DNA from: Prevotella sp. CAG:732
GTDB taxonomy: Bacteria > Bacteroidota > Bacteroidia > Bacteroidales > Bacteroidaceae
Assembly: GCA_000436035.1 (NCBI GenBank)
Contig: FR893218.1
Location: forward strand, 2,251-25,825
DNA: 23,575 nt
Reading direction: 5' to 3'
Both the position numbers and the translations under genes were made by a program. Below, in pieces: positions 8,098-16,285 of the stretch (positions are counted from its first letter, which is position 1; the number at the start of each line of letters is the position of its first letter). The notes under the pieces were generated by a model. It searched no databases. It saw only the letters and a list, made by a program, of their open reading frames with translations, and was not told the origin of the DNA.

Positions 8098-8134
8098 TGC
8101 AAAGGCGAAATCCCTATAAATAGATACCTTTGCA
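8098..8134. repeat. Inverted repeat spanning the xusA promoter
   Basis: TGCAAAGG (8098-8105) and CCTTTGCA (8127-8134) are perfect reverse complements, 21 nt apart. The right arm overlaps the -7 box of the xusA promoter and the left arm falls near position -35 to -42. The placement suits a regulator operator. It could also form a weak hairpin at the end of the GH5 transcript, but no T-run follows. Confidence 0.4.
8125..8132 (+). promoter_or_regulatory. Candidate -7 box for the xusA-xyn10C operon
   Basis: TACCTTTG matches TAnnTTTG and is part of TACCTTTGCAG (8125-8135), identical to the box in front of the GH5 gene. The transcription start would be near 8140, giving a leader of about 57-78 nt depending on the xusA start codon used. 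There is no good -33 TTTG, consistent with activator dependence. Confidence 0.6.
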
Positions 8135-8186
8135 GCCGACAAAAGAAGAAATTTGTTAGTAACCTAAAACAAAACATAAATCAAAA

Positions 8187-8204
8187 ATGAAAGAACATGG
8201 TTAA
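8187..8204 (+). other. Five-codon upstream reading frame overlapping the xusA start
   Basis: ATG at 8187 reads M-K-E-H-G-stop, ending at 8204. It has the best A-rich upstream context of the three ATGs here, as expected for strong initiation in Bacteroidota. It is out of frame with xusA, overlaps the annotated ATG at 8197 and ends 13 nt before the ATG at 8218. It may be a leader peptide or chance. Confidence 0.25.
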
Positions 8205-11200
8205 ACAGATCTTAACAATGAAACGATCAGTAGCCCTGCTTTTCATGATGATGATTTGCTGTCTGAGCATACAGGCACAGAAAATCAATGTGAAAGGTCA
8301 TGTCGTTGACGGCTCTGGAGAAGAGTTGATTGGTGCTACAGTGAAAATCAAGGGAAATCCCAGTGCAGGTACTATCACCGACATGGATGGTAACTTCATG
8401 ATTTCCGTTCCTTCTGAAAACTCCGTCTTGGTTGTTACCTACGTAGGTATGAAAAACGAAGAGGTGAAAGTGGGAAAGAAGAGAGAGTTCAAGATTACGC
8501 TTGCTGATGACAACTCCCTTGGAGAGGTGGTAGTCGTTGGTTATGGCCAGCAGAAGAAAGCTTCTGTCGTGGGTTCCATCACCCAGACCACAGGTGAGGT
8601 CTTGGAGCGTGCCGCCGGTGTCAGCGACATTGGTGCAGCCTTGACGGGTAACCTCCCTGGTGTTACCACCATGCAGGGTAATGGTATGCCTGGTGAGGAG
8701 GAACCACAGATTATCATTCGTGGTTCTAGCTCTTGGAACAACAGCGACCCTCTCGTCCTCGTCGATGGTATCGAGCGTCCTATGAGCAGTGTGGATATCT
8801 CTTCTGTGGAGAGTATCTCCGTATTGAAGGATGCTTCCGCTACTGCTGTCTATGGTGTGAAGGGTGCCAATGGTGTCATCTTGATTACCACCAAGCGTGG
8901 TCAGGAAGGCAAGGCAAAGATTGACGTAGGTTTCAATACTACATTGAAGTCTCCTTCTAAGTTGCCTAACAAGTACGACTCTTACGATGCTTTGATGCTC
9001 CGCAACAGAGCTATCGAGCATGAGTTGGGCGTGGCTCCTGAGTCTTGGGCAAACATCCGCTCACAGGAATTTATCAACAACTACCGTAATCAGACCACCC
9101 AGGAACAGCGTGAGCGTTATCCTAATGTGGATTGGCAAGATGCCCTCTTCAAGGATGCTGCTATGGCTTACAATGCCAATGTCAATGTAAGTGGCGGTAC
9201 CAAGTTTGTAAGATACTTCGCTTCTGCCGACTATGTGCATGAGGGCGACCTCTTCCGTGTATATGACAACGGACGTAACTACAAGTCAGGATATGGCTTC
9301 GATCGTATCAACGTACGAAGCAACTTGGACTTCACCATCACTCCAACTACGACCTTGAAGGTGAATCTCGCTGGTTCCAATGGTGTAAAGAAGGCTCCTA
9401 TGCTCAACGATATCAATAGTAATGATGCTTGGCAGATGGGTCAGCAGTGGTCAGGTGCTTACAACATCGCTCCAGATGTATTCCTTCCAAAGTACTCAGA
9501 TGGAACTTGGGGTTATTACGATGCAGTTTCCAACACAACGAACTCTGCGATGATACTTTCTACTGGTGGTGCATCTAAGACCACTACCACTCGTATCAAC
9601 ACCGACTTCACCTTGGAACAGAAACTCGACTTCATCACCAAGGGCTTGAATTTCCGTGCTACGGTATCTTGGGACAATAACTTCATCGAGGTAAAGCGTG
9701 GTATCGATGATGCCAACAACAATCCTGTTCAGAAATGGATCGATCCTGATACAGGTGTTGTTAGTTATAAATATAAGAATGAGACGAACAACAAGTTTGA
9801 TTATCAGCAACCTCTGGGTTGGACAACAATGGCAGGTGAGGTCAACAACTCTGCTACCGTTCGCAACCTCTACTATCAGGCACAGCTCAACTGGGCACGC
9901 AAGTTTGGCAAGCACGACGTTTCTGCCATGGGCTTGTTCTCACGCCAGGAAAATGCTAGAGGTAGTGTCATTCCTACCTATCGTGAAGACTGGGCTTTCC
10001 GTGCTACCTATAACTATGATGGTCGCTATTTCATCGAGTACAATGGTGCTTACAACGGATCAGAGAAGTTTAACAAGGATAATCGCTTCGCTTTCTTCAA
10101 TTCAGGTGCTATTGGTTGGACTGTTACAGAGGAGAAATTCATGAAGAATCTTCGTGACAAGCACATCATTGATATGTTGAAGTTCCGTGCATCATACGGT
10201 GAGATTGGTGATGACAACTTGGGTGATCCATTCCTCGATAGCAACCGTTGGTTGTATATGAGCCAGTGGGCATACGGTGGCAACACCATCATGGATGAAA
10301 AGTACAACAAGAGTATCTATACTTGGTATCGTGAGGCTTCCATCGGCAATGAAAACGTGAAGTGGGAGACAGTTAAGAAGTTGAACATTGGTGCTGACTA
10401 CGGTTTCTTGGGTGGTTTGATTACAGGTTCCTTCGATGTCTTCCGTGATGTTCGTGACGACATCTTGGTACGTGGTGACGAGCGTTCCGTTCCTTCTTAT
10501 CTCGGTGGTTCTGCGCCAACAGCCAACTTGGGTAAAGTTCGTACCACAGGTTATGAGTGGGAAGTAAAGCTCAACAAGACCTTTGCTAATGGTCTTCGTC
10601 TTTGGGGTAACTTCAATATGACCCATGCCAAGAACAAGGTGCTCATCAAGGATGACCCAGGTATGGCGCCATCCAACTTGAGACAAGCAGGCTATGCCAT
10701 CAACCAGAACAAGGCTTGGTTGAGCAATGGTTACTTGAACAACATCGATGACTTGTATGGCTCTCCTGCCCATGATGTGAATGAGAACTACCGTTTGGTA
10801 GGTGACTATTACATCATCGACTACAATGGTGATGGTGTGGTTGATTCCAACGATAAGGCTCCATACGGCTATAGCAACAGTCCTCAGAACACTTACAATG
10901 CCACCATCGGTTTCGAGTGGAAGGGCTTCTCGGCATTCGCTCAGTTCTATGGTGTCACCAATGTAACTCGTGAGGTAAGTCTTACCAGCTTTGGCAGCAA
11001 GTTGAATACCGTCTTTGATCAAGGCTCTTGGTGGGATAAGGACAATACCAATGCTGATGTCCGCGTTCCACGTTGGGGAGCGACGACCTCTAATTATAGC
11101 AATGGTACCCAGTTCCTATATGATGGCTCTTACATCCGTCTGAAGAATGTGGAAATTGCCTATACTTGGACAAAGGGATGGATCAAGCACTTGGGAATCA

Positions 11201-11349
11201 ACTACCTGAAGGTCTATCTCAATGGTAATAACCTTTGGCTCTGGACACGTATGCCAGACGACCGTGAGTCAAACCTCTCTACATGGGGCTCACTTGGAGC
11301 TTATCCTACTGTAAGACGTTTCAACTTAGGTGTCAAGTTTACATTGTAA
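8197..11349 (+). CDS. xusA: SusC-like TonB-dependent outer-membrane transporter XusA
   Basis: A 1050-residue outer-membrane transporter that imports xylo-oligosaccharides using TonB energy, working as a lid-and-barrel pair with the next gene. After the signal peptide comes a CarboxypepD_reg-like domain (about 29-105). A TonB-box-like GEVVVVGYG (109-117), the plug domain (about 118-236, with IIIRGSSS at 172-179 and LVLVDGIERP at 186-195) and a long barrel ending RRFNLGVKFTL follow. Size and order are standard for SusC. The ATG at 8197 gives seven extra residues (MVKQILT) before a normal signal peptide. ATG 8218 (MKRSVALLF) is probably the true start. It heads the six-gene operon, with 18 nt to xusB. 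Family is certain; xylan specificity comes from context and from the matching P. bryantii gene order. Confidence 0.95.
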   Translation: MVKQILTMKRSVALLFMMMICCLSIQAQKINVKGHVVDGSGEELIGATVKIKGNPSAGTITDMDGNFMISVPSENSVLVVTYVGMKNEEVKVGKKREFKITLADDNSLGEVVVVGYGQQKKASVVGSITQTTGEVLERAAGVSDIGAALTGNLPGVTTMQGNGMPGEEEPQIIIRGSSSWNNSDPLVLVDGIERPMSSVDISSVESISVLKDASATAVYGVKGANGVILITTKRGQEGKAKIDVGFNTTLKSPSKLPNKYDSYDALMLRNRAIEHELGVAPESWANIRSQEFINNYRNQTTQEQRERYPNVDWQDALFKDAAMAYNANVNVSGGTKFVRYFASADYVHEGDLFRVYDNGRNYKSGYGFDRINVRSNLDFTITPTTTLKVNLAGSNGVKKAPMLNDINSNDAWQMGQQWSGAYNIAPDVFLPKYSDGTWGYYDAVSNTTNSAMILSTGGASKTTTTRINTDFTLEQKLDFITKGLNFRATVSWDNNFIEVKRGIDDANNNPVQKWIDPDTGVVSYKYKNETNNKFDYQQPLGWTTMAGEVNNSATVRNLYYQAQLNWARKFGKHDVSAMGLFSRQENARGSVIPTYREDWAFRATYNYDGRYFIEYNGAYNGSEKFNKDNRFAFFNSGAIGWTVTEEKFMKNLRDKHIIDMLKFRASYGEIGDDNLGDPFLDSNRWLYMSQWAYGGNTIMDEKYNKSIYTWYREASIGNENVKWETVKKLNIGADYGFLGGLITGSFDVFRDVRDDILVRGDERSVPSYLGGSAPTANLGKVRTTGYEWEVKLNKTFANGLRLWGNFNMTHAKNKVLIKDDPGMAPSNLRQAGYAINQNKAWLSNGYLNNIDDLYGSPAHDVNENYRLVGDYYIIDYNGDGVVDSNDKAPYGYSNSPQNTYNATIGFEWKGFSAFAQFYGVTNVTREVSLTSFGSKLNTVFDQGSWWDKDNTNADVRVPRWGATTSNYSNGTQFLYDGSYIRLKNVEIAYTWTKGWIKHLGINYLKVYLNGNNLWLWTRMPDDRESNLSTWGSLGAYPTVRRFNLGVKFTL

Positions 11350-11367
11350 TTTTTAAAGAGAATACAA

Positions 11368-13359
11368 ATGAACAAGAATATTAAAAACATACTATATACA
11401 GGTTGTCTAGCCCTGACGCTCACCACATCGTTGAGCTCTTGCGAGGATTACTTGGATAAGTCTCCAGAGGCAACCGTGTCTTCTGAGGATGCTTTCAAGA
11501 CCTTCAAGAATTTCCAAGGATTCATCGAGGAAATCTACAACTGTGTACCTGACAAGGTGAAGTGTAACTATTGCCCTTCTTGGAATTGGGGTGACGATGA
11601 AGTTTTCAACTCGAAGGCTGATGGCGAGATGACTCATCAGATGGACTTGGGAAACTTCCGTAACATCTATGAGAATGGGTATGGAACTTGGTTCTATTGT
11701 TCAGGTAGCAATCCTACATCCATTAATGCCAAGTCTCACTCTATCTATCCTCATGCTTGGTATTGCATCCGTAAGTGCAACTTAGGTCTTGCTAATCTCG
11801 ACAAGTTGACAACTGCTACCCAAGAGGAGAAAAACTTGATTGCTGGTCAGCTTTATTTCTTCCGTGCATGGTGGCATTTCGAGATGATGCAGCAGTTGGG
11901 TGGTCTTCCATACATCGATCAAGTGCTGGATGCTAGTAGTAAATTGACTTTGCCTCGTCTCTCTTATCAAGAATGTGCAGCCAAGGCTGGAGAGGACTTC
12001 CGCAAGGCTGCCGACCTGTTGCCTATCGATTGGGATAAGACCACAGCTGGTAAGCAGACCTCTGGTCATAACCAACTTCGCATCAACAAGATCATGGCAT
12101 TGGGCTATCTTGGCAAGAACTATCTCTGGGCAGCCAGTCCTTTGATGAAGAATGGTGCAAAACTCGGAGCTGTTAAGAGTGAGATCACATACGACTATGA
12201 TGCAGAGTATAGCAAGAAGGCAGCTGAGGCTCTCGGTGAGTTGCTCAACTTGGTAGAAGGTGGTCAGACGCAATATGCTTTGGCTTCCTATAATTATGAC
12301 GATATTTATAATCACGTCATCTCTTCCAGCGAGTCTTCTAGCTTCGATGACATCTTCTACACCGTCAATCAGAACTACCAGATGCCTGGTTCTACAGAAG
12401 CTATCTTCCGTGGTCCATGTGATGAGAATAAATGGGCTTCACCATGGAACCATGGTAAGTTGTTTGGTCCTAAGATGAATGGCATCGTTCCTCATGACAA
12501 TGTCATCCACCAGCCTACAGCCAACTTGGTAGAGGCTTATGGTATGGCGAATGGCGAGCCTGCTTTCTTGATAGAGAATGGCAAGTTGGTGCCTAATCTT
12601 GCAGGCGGTTTCGACCCAGAGCATCCTTGGAAGAACCGTGATCCTCGTTTCTATCACGACATCGTATATGATGGATGTAAGTTTATCAATGATGTTGGTA
12701 GCGCAGCAGGTGTATTGAAAAATTATATCTATTGTAACCTTTCTTCATCAGAATCTACCACCTCAGATGGGATGCAGACAATGCGTAGCGTAGAGAATGG
12801 TAGCCAAACGGGGTACTTCATTCAGAAATTGGTTCCTCATACTGCAAATTCTGTTGATCAATATTACGACAAGGCTTTTAATGCCTATTTGCCTTACATG
12901 CGTCTTGCCGATATCTACTTGATGTATGCTGAGGCTTGTGCCGCCACCTCTGGTGCGCAAGGTAAGTCATCCAACTTTAGCAAGACTGCTGAGGCTGCCA
13001 TCAATACCATTCGTGACCGTTGTGGTGCTGGACATGTTGCAGCTGAATATGTAGCCAATGCTCACAAGTTTATGGACGAAGTTCGTCGTGAGCGTGAGGT
13101 GGAGTTGGCTTTCGAGGGTATGCGTTTCAACGACTTGCAGCGTTGGTTGCTCTTGACGGAGGCTCCTTACAATACCAAGTACGAACAGGTGTTTGAGCGT
13201 GTCAGCAGCGACCCTAAACATCCTGAGGATGGACAAGTATCTGGCTATGGCAAGAAAGTTATCATCAAACGTGACTTCACCGCCAAGCACTATTGGTTCC
13301 CATTCCCAACCGATCAGACTCAACTCTATGCAGAGTTCCCACAGAATCCTGGTTGGTAA
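11368..13359 (+). CDS. xusB: SusD-like surface glycan-binding lipoprotein XusB
   Basis: A 663-residue lipoprotein partner of XusA. The signal peptide ends in the lipobox LSSC with C25, followed by EDYLDKSPE, typical of SusD proteins, so it is anchored at the outer membrane and displayed outside. The N-terminal half has the SusD-like TPR helices (AGQLYFFRAWWHFEMMQQLGG near 154). The C-terminal SusD/RagB region contains YMRLADIYLMYAEA (near 510) and VRREREVELAFEGMRFNDLQRW (about 571-593). It is longer than a typical SusD (about 530-600), suggesting added loops. It starts 18 nt after xusA and should be co-transcribed. Role: capture of xylan chains over the XusA barrel. Confidence 0.95.
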   Translation: MNKNIKNILYTGCLALTLTTSLSSCEDYLDKSPEATVSSEDAFKTFKNFQGFIEEIYNCVPDKVKCNYCPSWNWGDDEVFNSKADGEMTHQMDLGNFRNIYENGYGTWFYCSGSNPTSINAKSHSIYPHAWYCIRKCNLGLANLDKLTTATQEEKNLIAGQLYFFRAWWHFEMMQQLGGLPYIDQVLDASSKLTLPRLSYQECAAKAGEDFRKAADLLPIDWDKTTAGKQTSGHNQLRINKIMALGYLGKNYLWAASPLMKNGAKLGAVKSEITYDYDAEYSKKAAEALGELLNLVEGGQTQYALASYNYDDIYNHVISSSESSSFDDIFYTVNQNYQMPGSTEAIFRGPCDENKWASPWNHGKLFGPKMNGIVPHDNVIHQPTANLVEAYGMANGEPAFLIENGKLVPNLAGGFDPEHPWKNRDPRFYHDIVYDGCKFINDVGSAAGVLKNYIYCNLSSSESTTSDGMQTMRSVENGSQTGYFIQKLVPHTANSVDQYYDKAFNAYLPYMRLADIYLMYAEACAATSGAQGKSSNFSKTAEAAINTIRDRCGAGHVAAEYVANAHKFMDEVRREREVELAFEGMRFNDLQRWLLLTEAPYNTKYEQVFERVSSDPKHPEDGQVSGYGKKVIIKRDFTAKHYWFPFPTDQTQLYAEFPQNPGW

Positions 13360-13395
13360 GCAATATTATAATATATCAAATTAATAGATGATCGT

Positions 13396-16263
13396 ATGAA
13401 TTCAACATTCAAATCATATAATTACAAGTTGTTTGTCGCAGGTCTTGTGGCTTTGGCTCCATTGAGTGCCGATGCCAAGACGGCGCAAGCAGACGAAACC
13501 GACTCGCTGAACGCTGACAAGGAGATGGTTCAAGTGGCTTACCGCCAGGTGGCTAAGGATGAACTCCTCGGTGGTGTCTCTGTGGTCGATGTAGAGGACT
13601 TGATGAAGAAAGACTACCATACCTATAGCCTTGACAACATGCAAGCGTTGGTAGGTGGTTGGAATGGCAACTCACTCTGGGCACAGGATGCCAACAACGC
13701 AGGCTACTTAGTCTTGGTGGATGGAGTGCCACGTGAGGCAACCAATGTACTTCCTTCAGAGATTTCTCAGATTACTTTCCTCAAGGGTGCTCAGGCTGTG
13801 GTACTCTATGGTAGCAAGGCTGCCAAGGGTGCTATCCTCATCACCACCAAGCGAGGTAAGGTGGATGGCATCAAGGTAGATGTCACTGCCAATACAGGCT
13901 GGTATGTAGCCAAGTCTTATCCTGAGTATCTTAGCTCAGCTGAGTACATGACCTTATATAATAAGGGACGTGCCAGCGATGGCTTGTCTCCTCTCTATAA
14001 AGACGAGATTTATGACTTCGGTGCTGGCGACAATCCTTACCGTTACCCTAACGTGGATTACTACTCTTCTGATTACATCAGAAAGGCATACAACCGCTCT
14101 GAGGCTACTGCTGAGATTGAGGGTGGTGGCAAGCGTGCTCACTTCTACAGCAACATCAACTTCTATCGAGTAGGTGATGTCTTCAAGTTTGGTGAGGCTA
14201 AACACAACCATACCAACCGTTTCAATGTACGTGGTAACGTAGATGTCAACATCAGCGATGATATCAAGGCTTATGTCAATGCCAATGCTACATTCTATGA
14301 TGCAAGCTCTGCCAAGGGTGACTATTGGTCAACTGCCGCTTCTATGCGTCCAAACTATCCACAGAATGCAGCTCCATTGATACCAATTGATTATATCTCT
14401 CCATCGGCAACCAATGCCTGGGCTTTGATCAACAATGCCAACTTGATAGATGGTAAGTACTTTTTGGCAGGTAGCCAGGAGAACTCTACCCATATCTTTG
14501 GTGACATCTATTCAGCTGGTAAGACTAAATATACAAGCCGCCAGTTCCAGTTCGACACAGGTATCAAGATCAACTTGGCGAAGTTACTCAAGGGCTTGTC
14601 CTTCGAGACAAAGTTTGCAGTCGATTACGCCACCTCTTATAATACCTCTTTCGACAATAATTATGCGGTGTATATCCCAACTTGGGCAAACATCAATGGT
14701 AAGGATGAAATCGTAAGCTTGAAGAAGGAAGGCGATGACAAGCATCCTGGTGTACAGAACATCAGTAATAGTGTGGATAACCAGACGATGCTCTTCTCTG
14801 CGCAGTTCAACTATCAGAACACATTCAGCAAGGTGCATAACCTTTCTGCCATGTTGATTGCCTCTGGTTTCCAGCAGACCAAGTCGGCTGTTTATCACAA
14901 GAACTCAAGTGCCAACCTAGCTTTGGATGCGTCTTACAACTACGCCCAGAAGTACTATCTCGACTTCGGTATGGCAGCCATCCATTCAGCACAGTTGGCT
15001 CCAGGTCATCGCGAGGCTCTTTCACCTTCCTTGACATTGGGTTGGAGATTGAAGAATGAGAATTTCTTGAAGGACAGCAAGGTGGTGGATGATATGATGA
15101 TCAGTGCATCCTACAGCGACATCAAGCAAGATATAGACTTGGCTGTTAATGACCAGCGTTATTATCTCTATATGCCAGCTTGGAGCCAGACTTACGGATA
15201 TGCTTGGGCTGATGGTGGTACCAACCAATATGCCTATTCTACCAAAGGTGGAAATAATGACTTGGGATTTATCAGCCGTAAGGAGTTCTCAGTCAACTTC
15301 CGTACATCTTTGTGGCAGAAATTGCTGACCTTGGATGCCAACTTCTTCGTAACGACAACCGATGGCTTGTTGGTTTCCAATCCAACTTACTATCCATCTT
15401 ACTTGAGTAATGGTTATCCTACAGGTGGTTTCATTCCTGTGGTCAACTTCAATGCCGACCGTCGTACAGGTTTCGACTTTGCGTTGACAGCCAACAAGAA
15501 GTTTGGTGAGGTAGATTTGGCACTCGGTGTAACCGGTACTTATTATACTACCAAGGCCACCAAGCGTGACGAGGTCAACCTCTATGATTATCAGAATCGT
15601 CAAGGAAAGGTACTCGATGGCATCTGGGGATTCAAGACCGCAGGCATTTTCCAGAGTAAGGAAGAGATAGCTGAGTGGGCTGACCAGAGCAAACTGGGTA
15701 ATGAAGTGAAGCCTGGTGACTTGAAGTACATCGACCAGAATAGTGACAACGTCATCGACTCCAACGATATGGTATATCTCGGCAAGGGTGGCTGGTATGG
15801 TTCTCCATTCACAATGGGTATCAACTTCACCGCCAAGTGGAAGGGATTCACCTTCTTCGCCTTGGGAACAGCCAACTTCGGGGCATACGCATCTAAGTTG
15901 TCTTTGGGTGACTACTTCAAGACAGAGGGTGACGTGAAGTACTCTGAGATTGCACGTGATGCTTGGACACCAGAGAACGCTACGACAGCTCTCTATCCAC
16001 GCTTGGCTTCTAAGTCAACCAACAACTATCAAACCTCTGATTTCTGGTTGTACAAGACCGATGCGTTCCGTTTGGCTAAGGTTCAGGTTACATATGACTT
16101 GCCAAGTCGCTTGTTCCAGAAGACTTGGGTGAAGTCTCTTTCAGCCTTTGTCAGTGGTTCCAATCTGTTGACTATCTCTGGCAACCGCAAGTGGTTGGAG
16201 ATGTCAGTAGGTCAAGCTCCTCAGACACGTTATTATAATATAGGTGTCAAGGCATCATTCTAA
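13396..16263 (+). CDS. xusC: Second SusC-like transporter XusC, short form
   Basis: A 955-residue SusC-family protein with a signal peptide (about 1-27, ending SADAK). Unlike XusA it lacks the N-terminal CarboxypepD_reg domain and goes straight into a plug-like region (about 45-153). That region keeps YLVLVDGVPREA (104-115), ITFLKGAQAVVLYGSKAAKGAILITTKRG (126-154, only in part identical to XusA), but the TonB-box-like stretch reads EMVQVAYRQ. There is no IIIRG motif before the LVLVDG strand, where the plug is shortened and reads WAQDANNAG. The barrel ends TRYYNIGVKASF. The gene is intact and its codon use matches the operon, so it is a functional divergent paralogue rather than a pseudogene. 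It pairs with xusD, 22 nt downstream. It may prefer a different oligosaccharide or act as an accessory channel; this is inference. Confidence 0.92.
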   Translation: MNSTFKSYNYKLFVAGLVALAPLSADAKTAQADETDSLNADKEMVQVAYRQVAKDELLGGVSVVDVEDLMKKDYHTYSLDNMQALVGGWNGNSLWAQDANNAGYLVLVDGVPREATNVLPSEISQITFLKGAQAVVLYGSKAAKGAILITTKRGKVDGIKVDVTANTGWYVAKSYPEYLSSAEYMTLYNKGRASDGLSPLYKDEIYDFGAGDNPYRYPNVDYYSSDYIRKAYNRSEATAEIEGGGKRAHFYSNINFYRVGDVFKFGEAKHNHTNRFNVRGNVDVNISDDIKAYVNANATFYDASSAKGDYWSTAASMRPNYPQNAAPLIPIDYISPSATNAWALINNANLIDGKYFLAGSQENSTHIFGDIYSAGKTKYTSRQFQFDTGIKINLAKLLKGLSFETKFAVDYATSYNTSFDNNYAVYIPTWANINGKDEIVSLKKEGDDKHPGVQNISNSVDNQTMLFSAQFNYQNTFSKVHNLSAMLIASGFQQTKSAVYHKNSSANLALDASYNYAQKYYLDFGMAAIHSAQLAPGHREALSPSLTLGWRLKNENFLKDSKVVDDMMISASYSDIKQDIDLAVNDQRYYLYMPAWSQTYGYAWADGGTNQYAYSTKGGNNDLGFISRKEFSVNFRTSLWQKLLTLDANFFVTTTDGLLVSNPTYYPSYLSNGYPTGGFIPVVNFNADRRTGFDFALTANKKFGEVDLALGVTGTYYTTKATKRDEVNLYDYQNRQGKVLDGIWGFKTAGIFQSKEEIAEWADQSKLGNEVKPGDLKYIDQNSDNVIDSNDMVYLGKGGWYGSPFTMGINFTAKWKGFTFFALGTANFGAYASKLSLGDYFKTEGDVKYSEIARDAWTPENATTALYPRLASKSTNNYQTSDFWLYKTDAFRLAKVQVTYDLPSRLFQKTWVKSLSAFVSGSNLLTISGNRKWLEMSVGQAPQTRYYNIGVKASF

Positions 16264-16285
16264 TAACTCATAAAAACGAATTAAG

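Noticed and set aside
10192..11022. 276-codon open frame on the minus strand
   Set aside because: Antisense to the XusA barrel region with no supporting features.
13396..16263. XusC as a truncated pseudogene
   Set aside because: Although the N-terminal domain is missing, the gene has its own signal peptide, a continuous frame, a normal barrel end and regular operon spacing.
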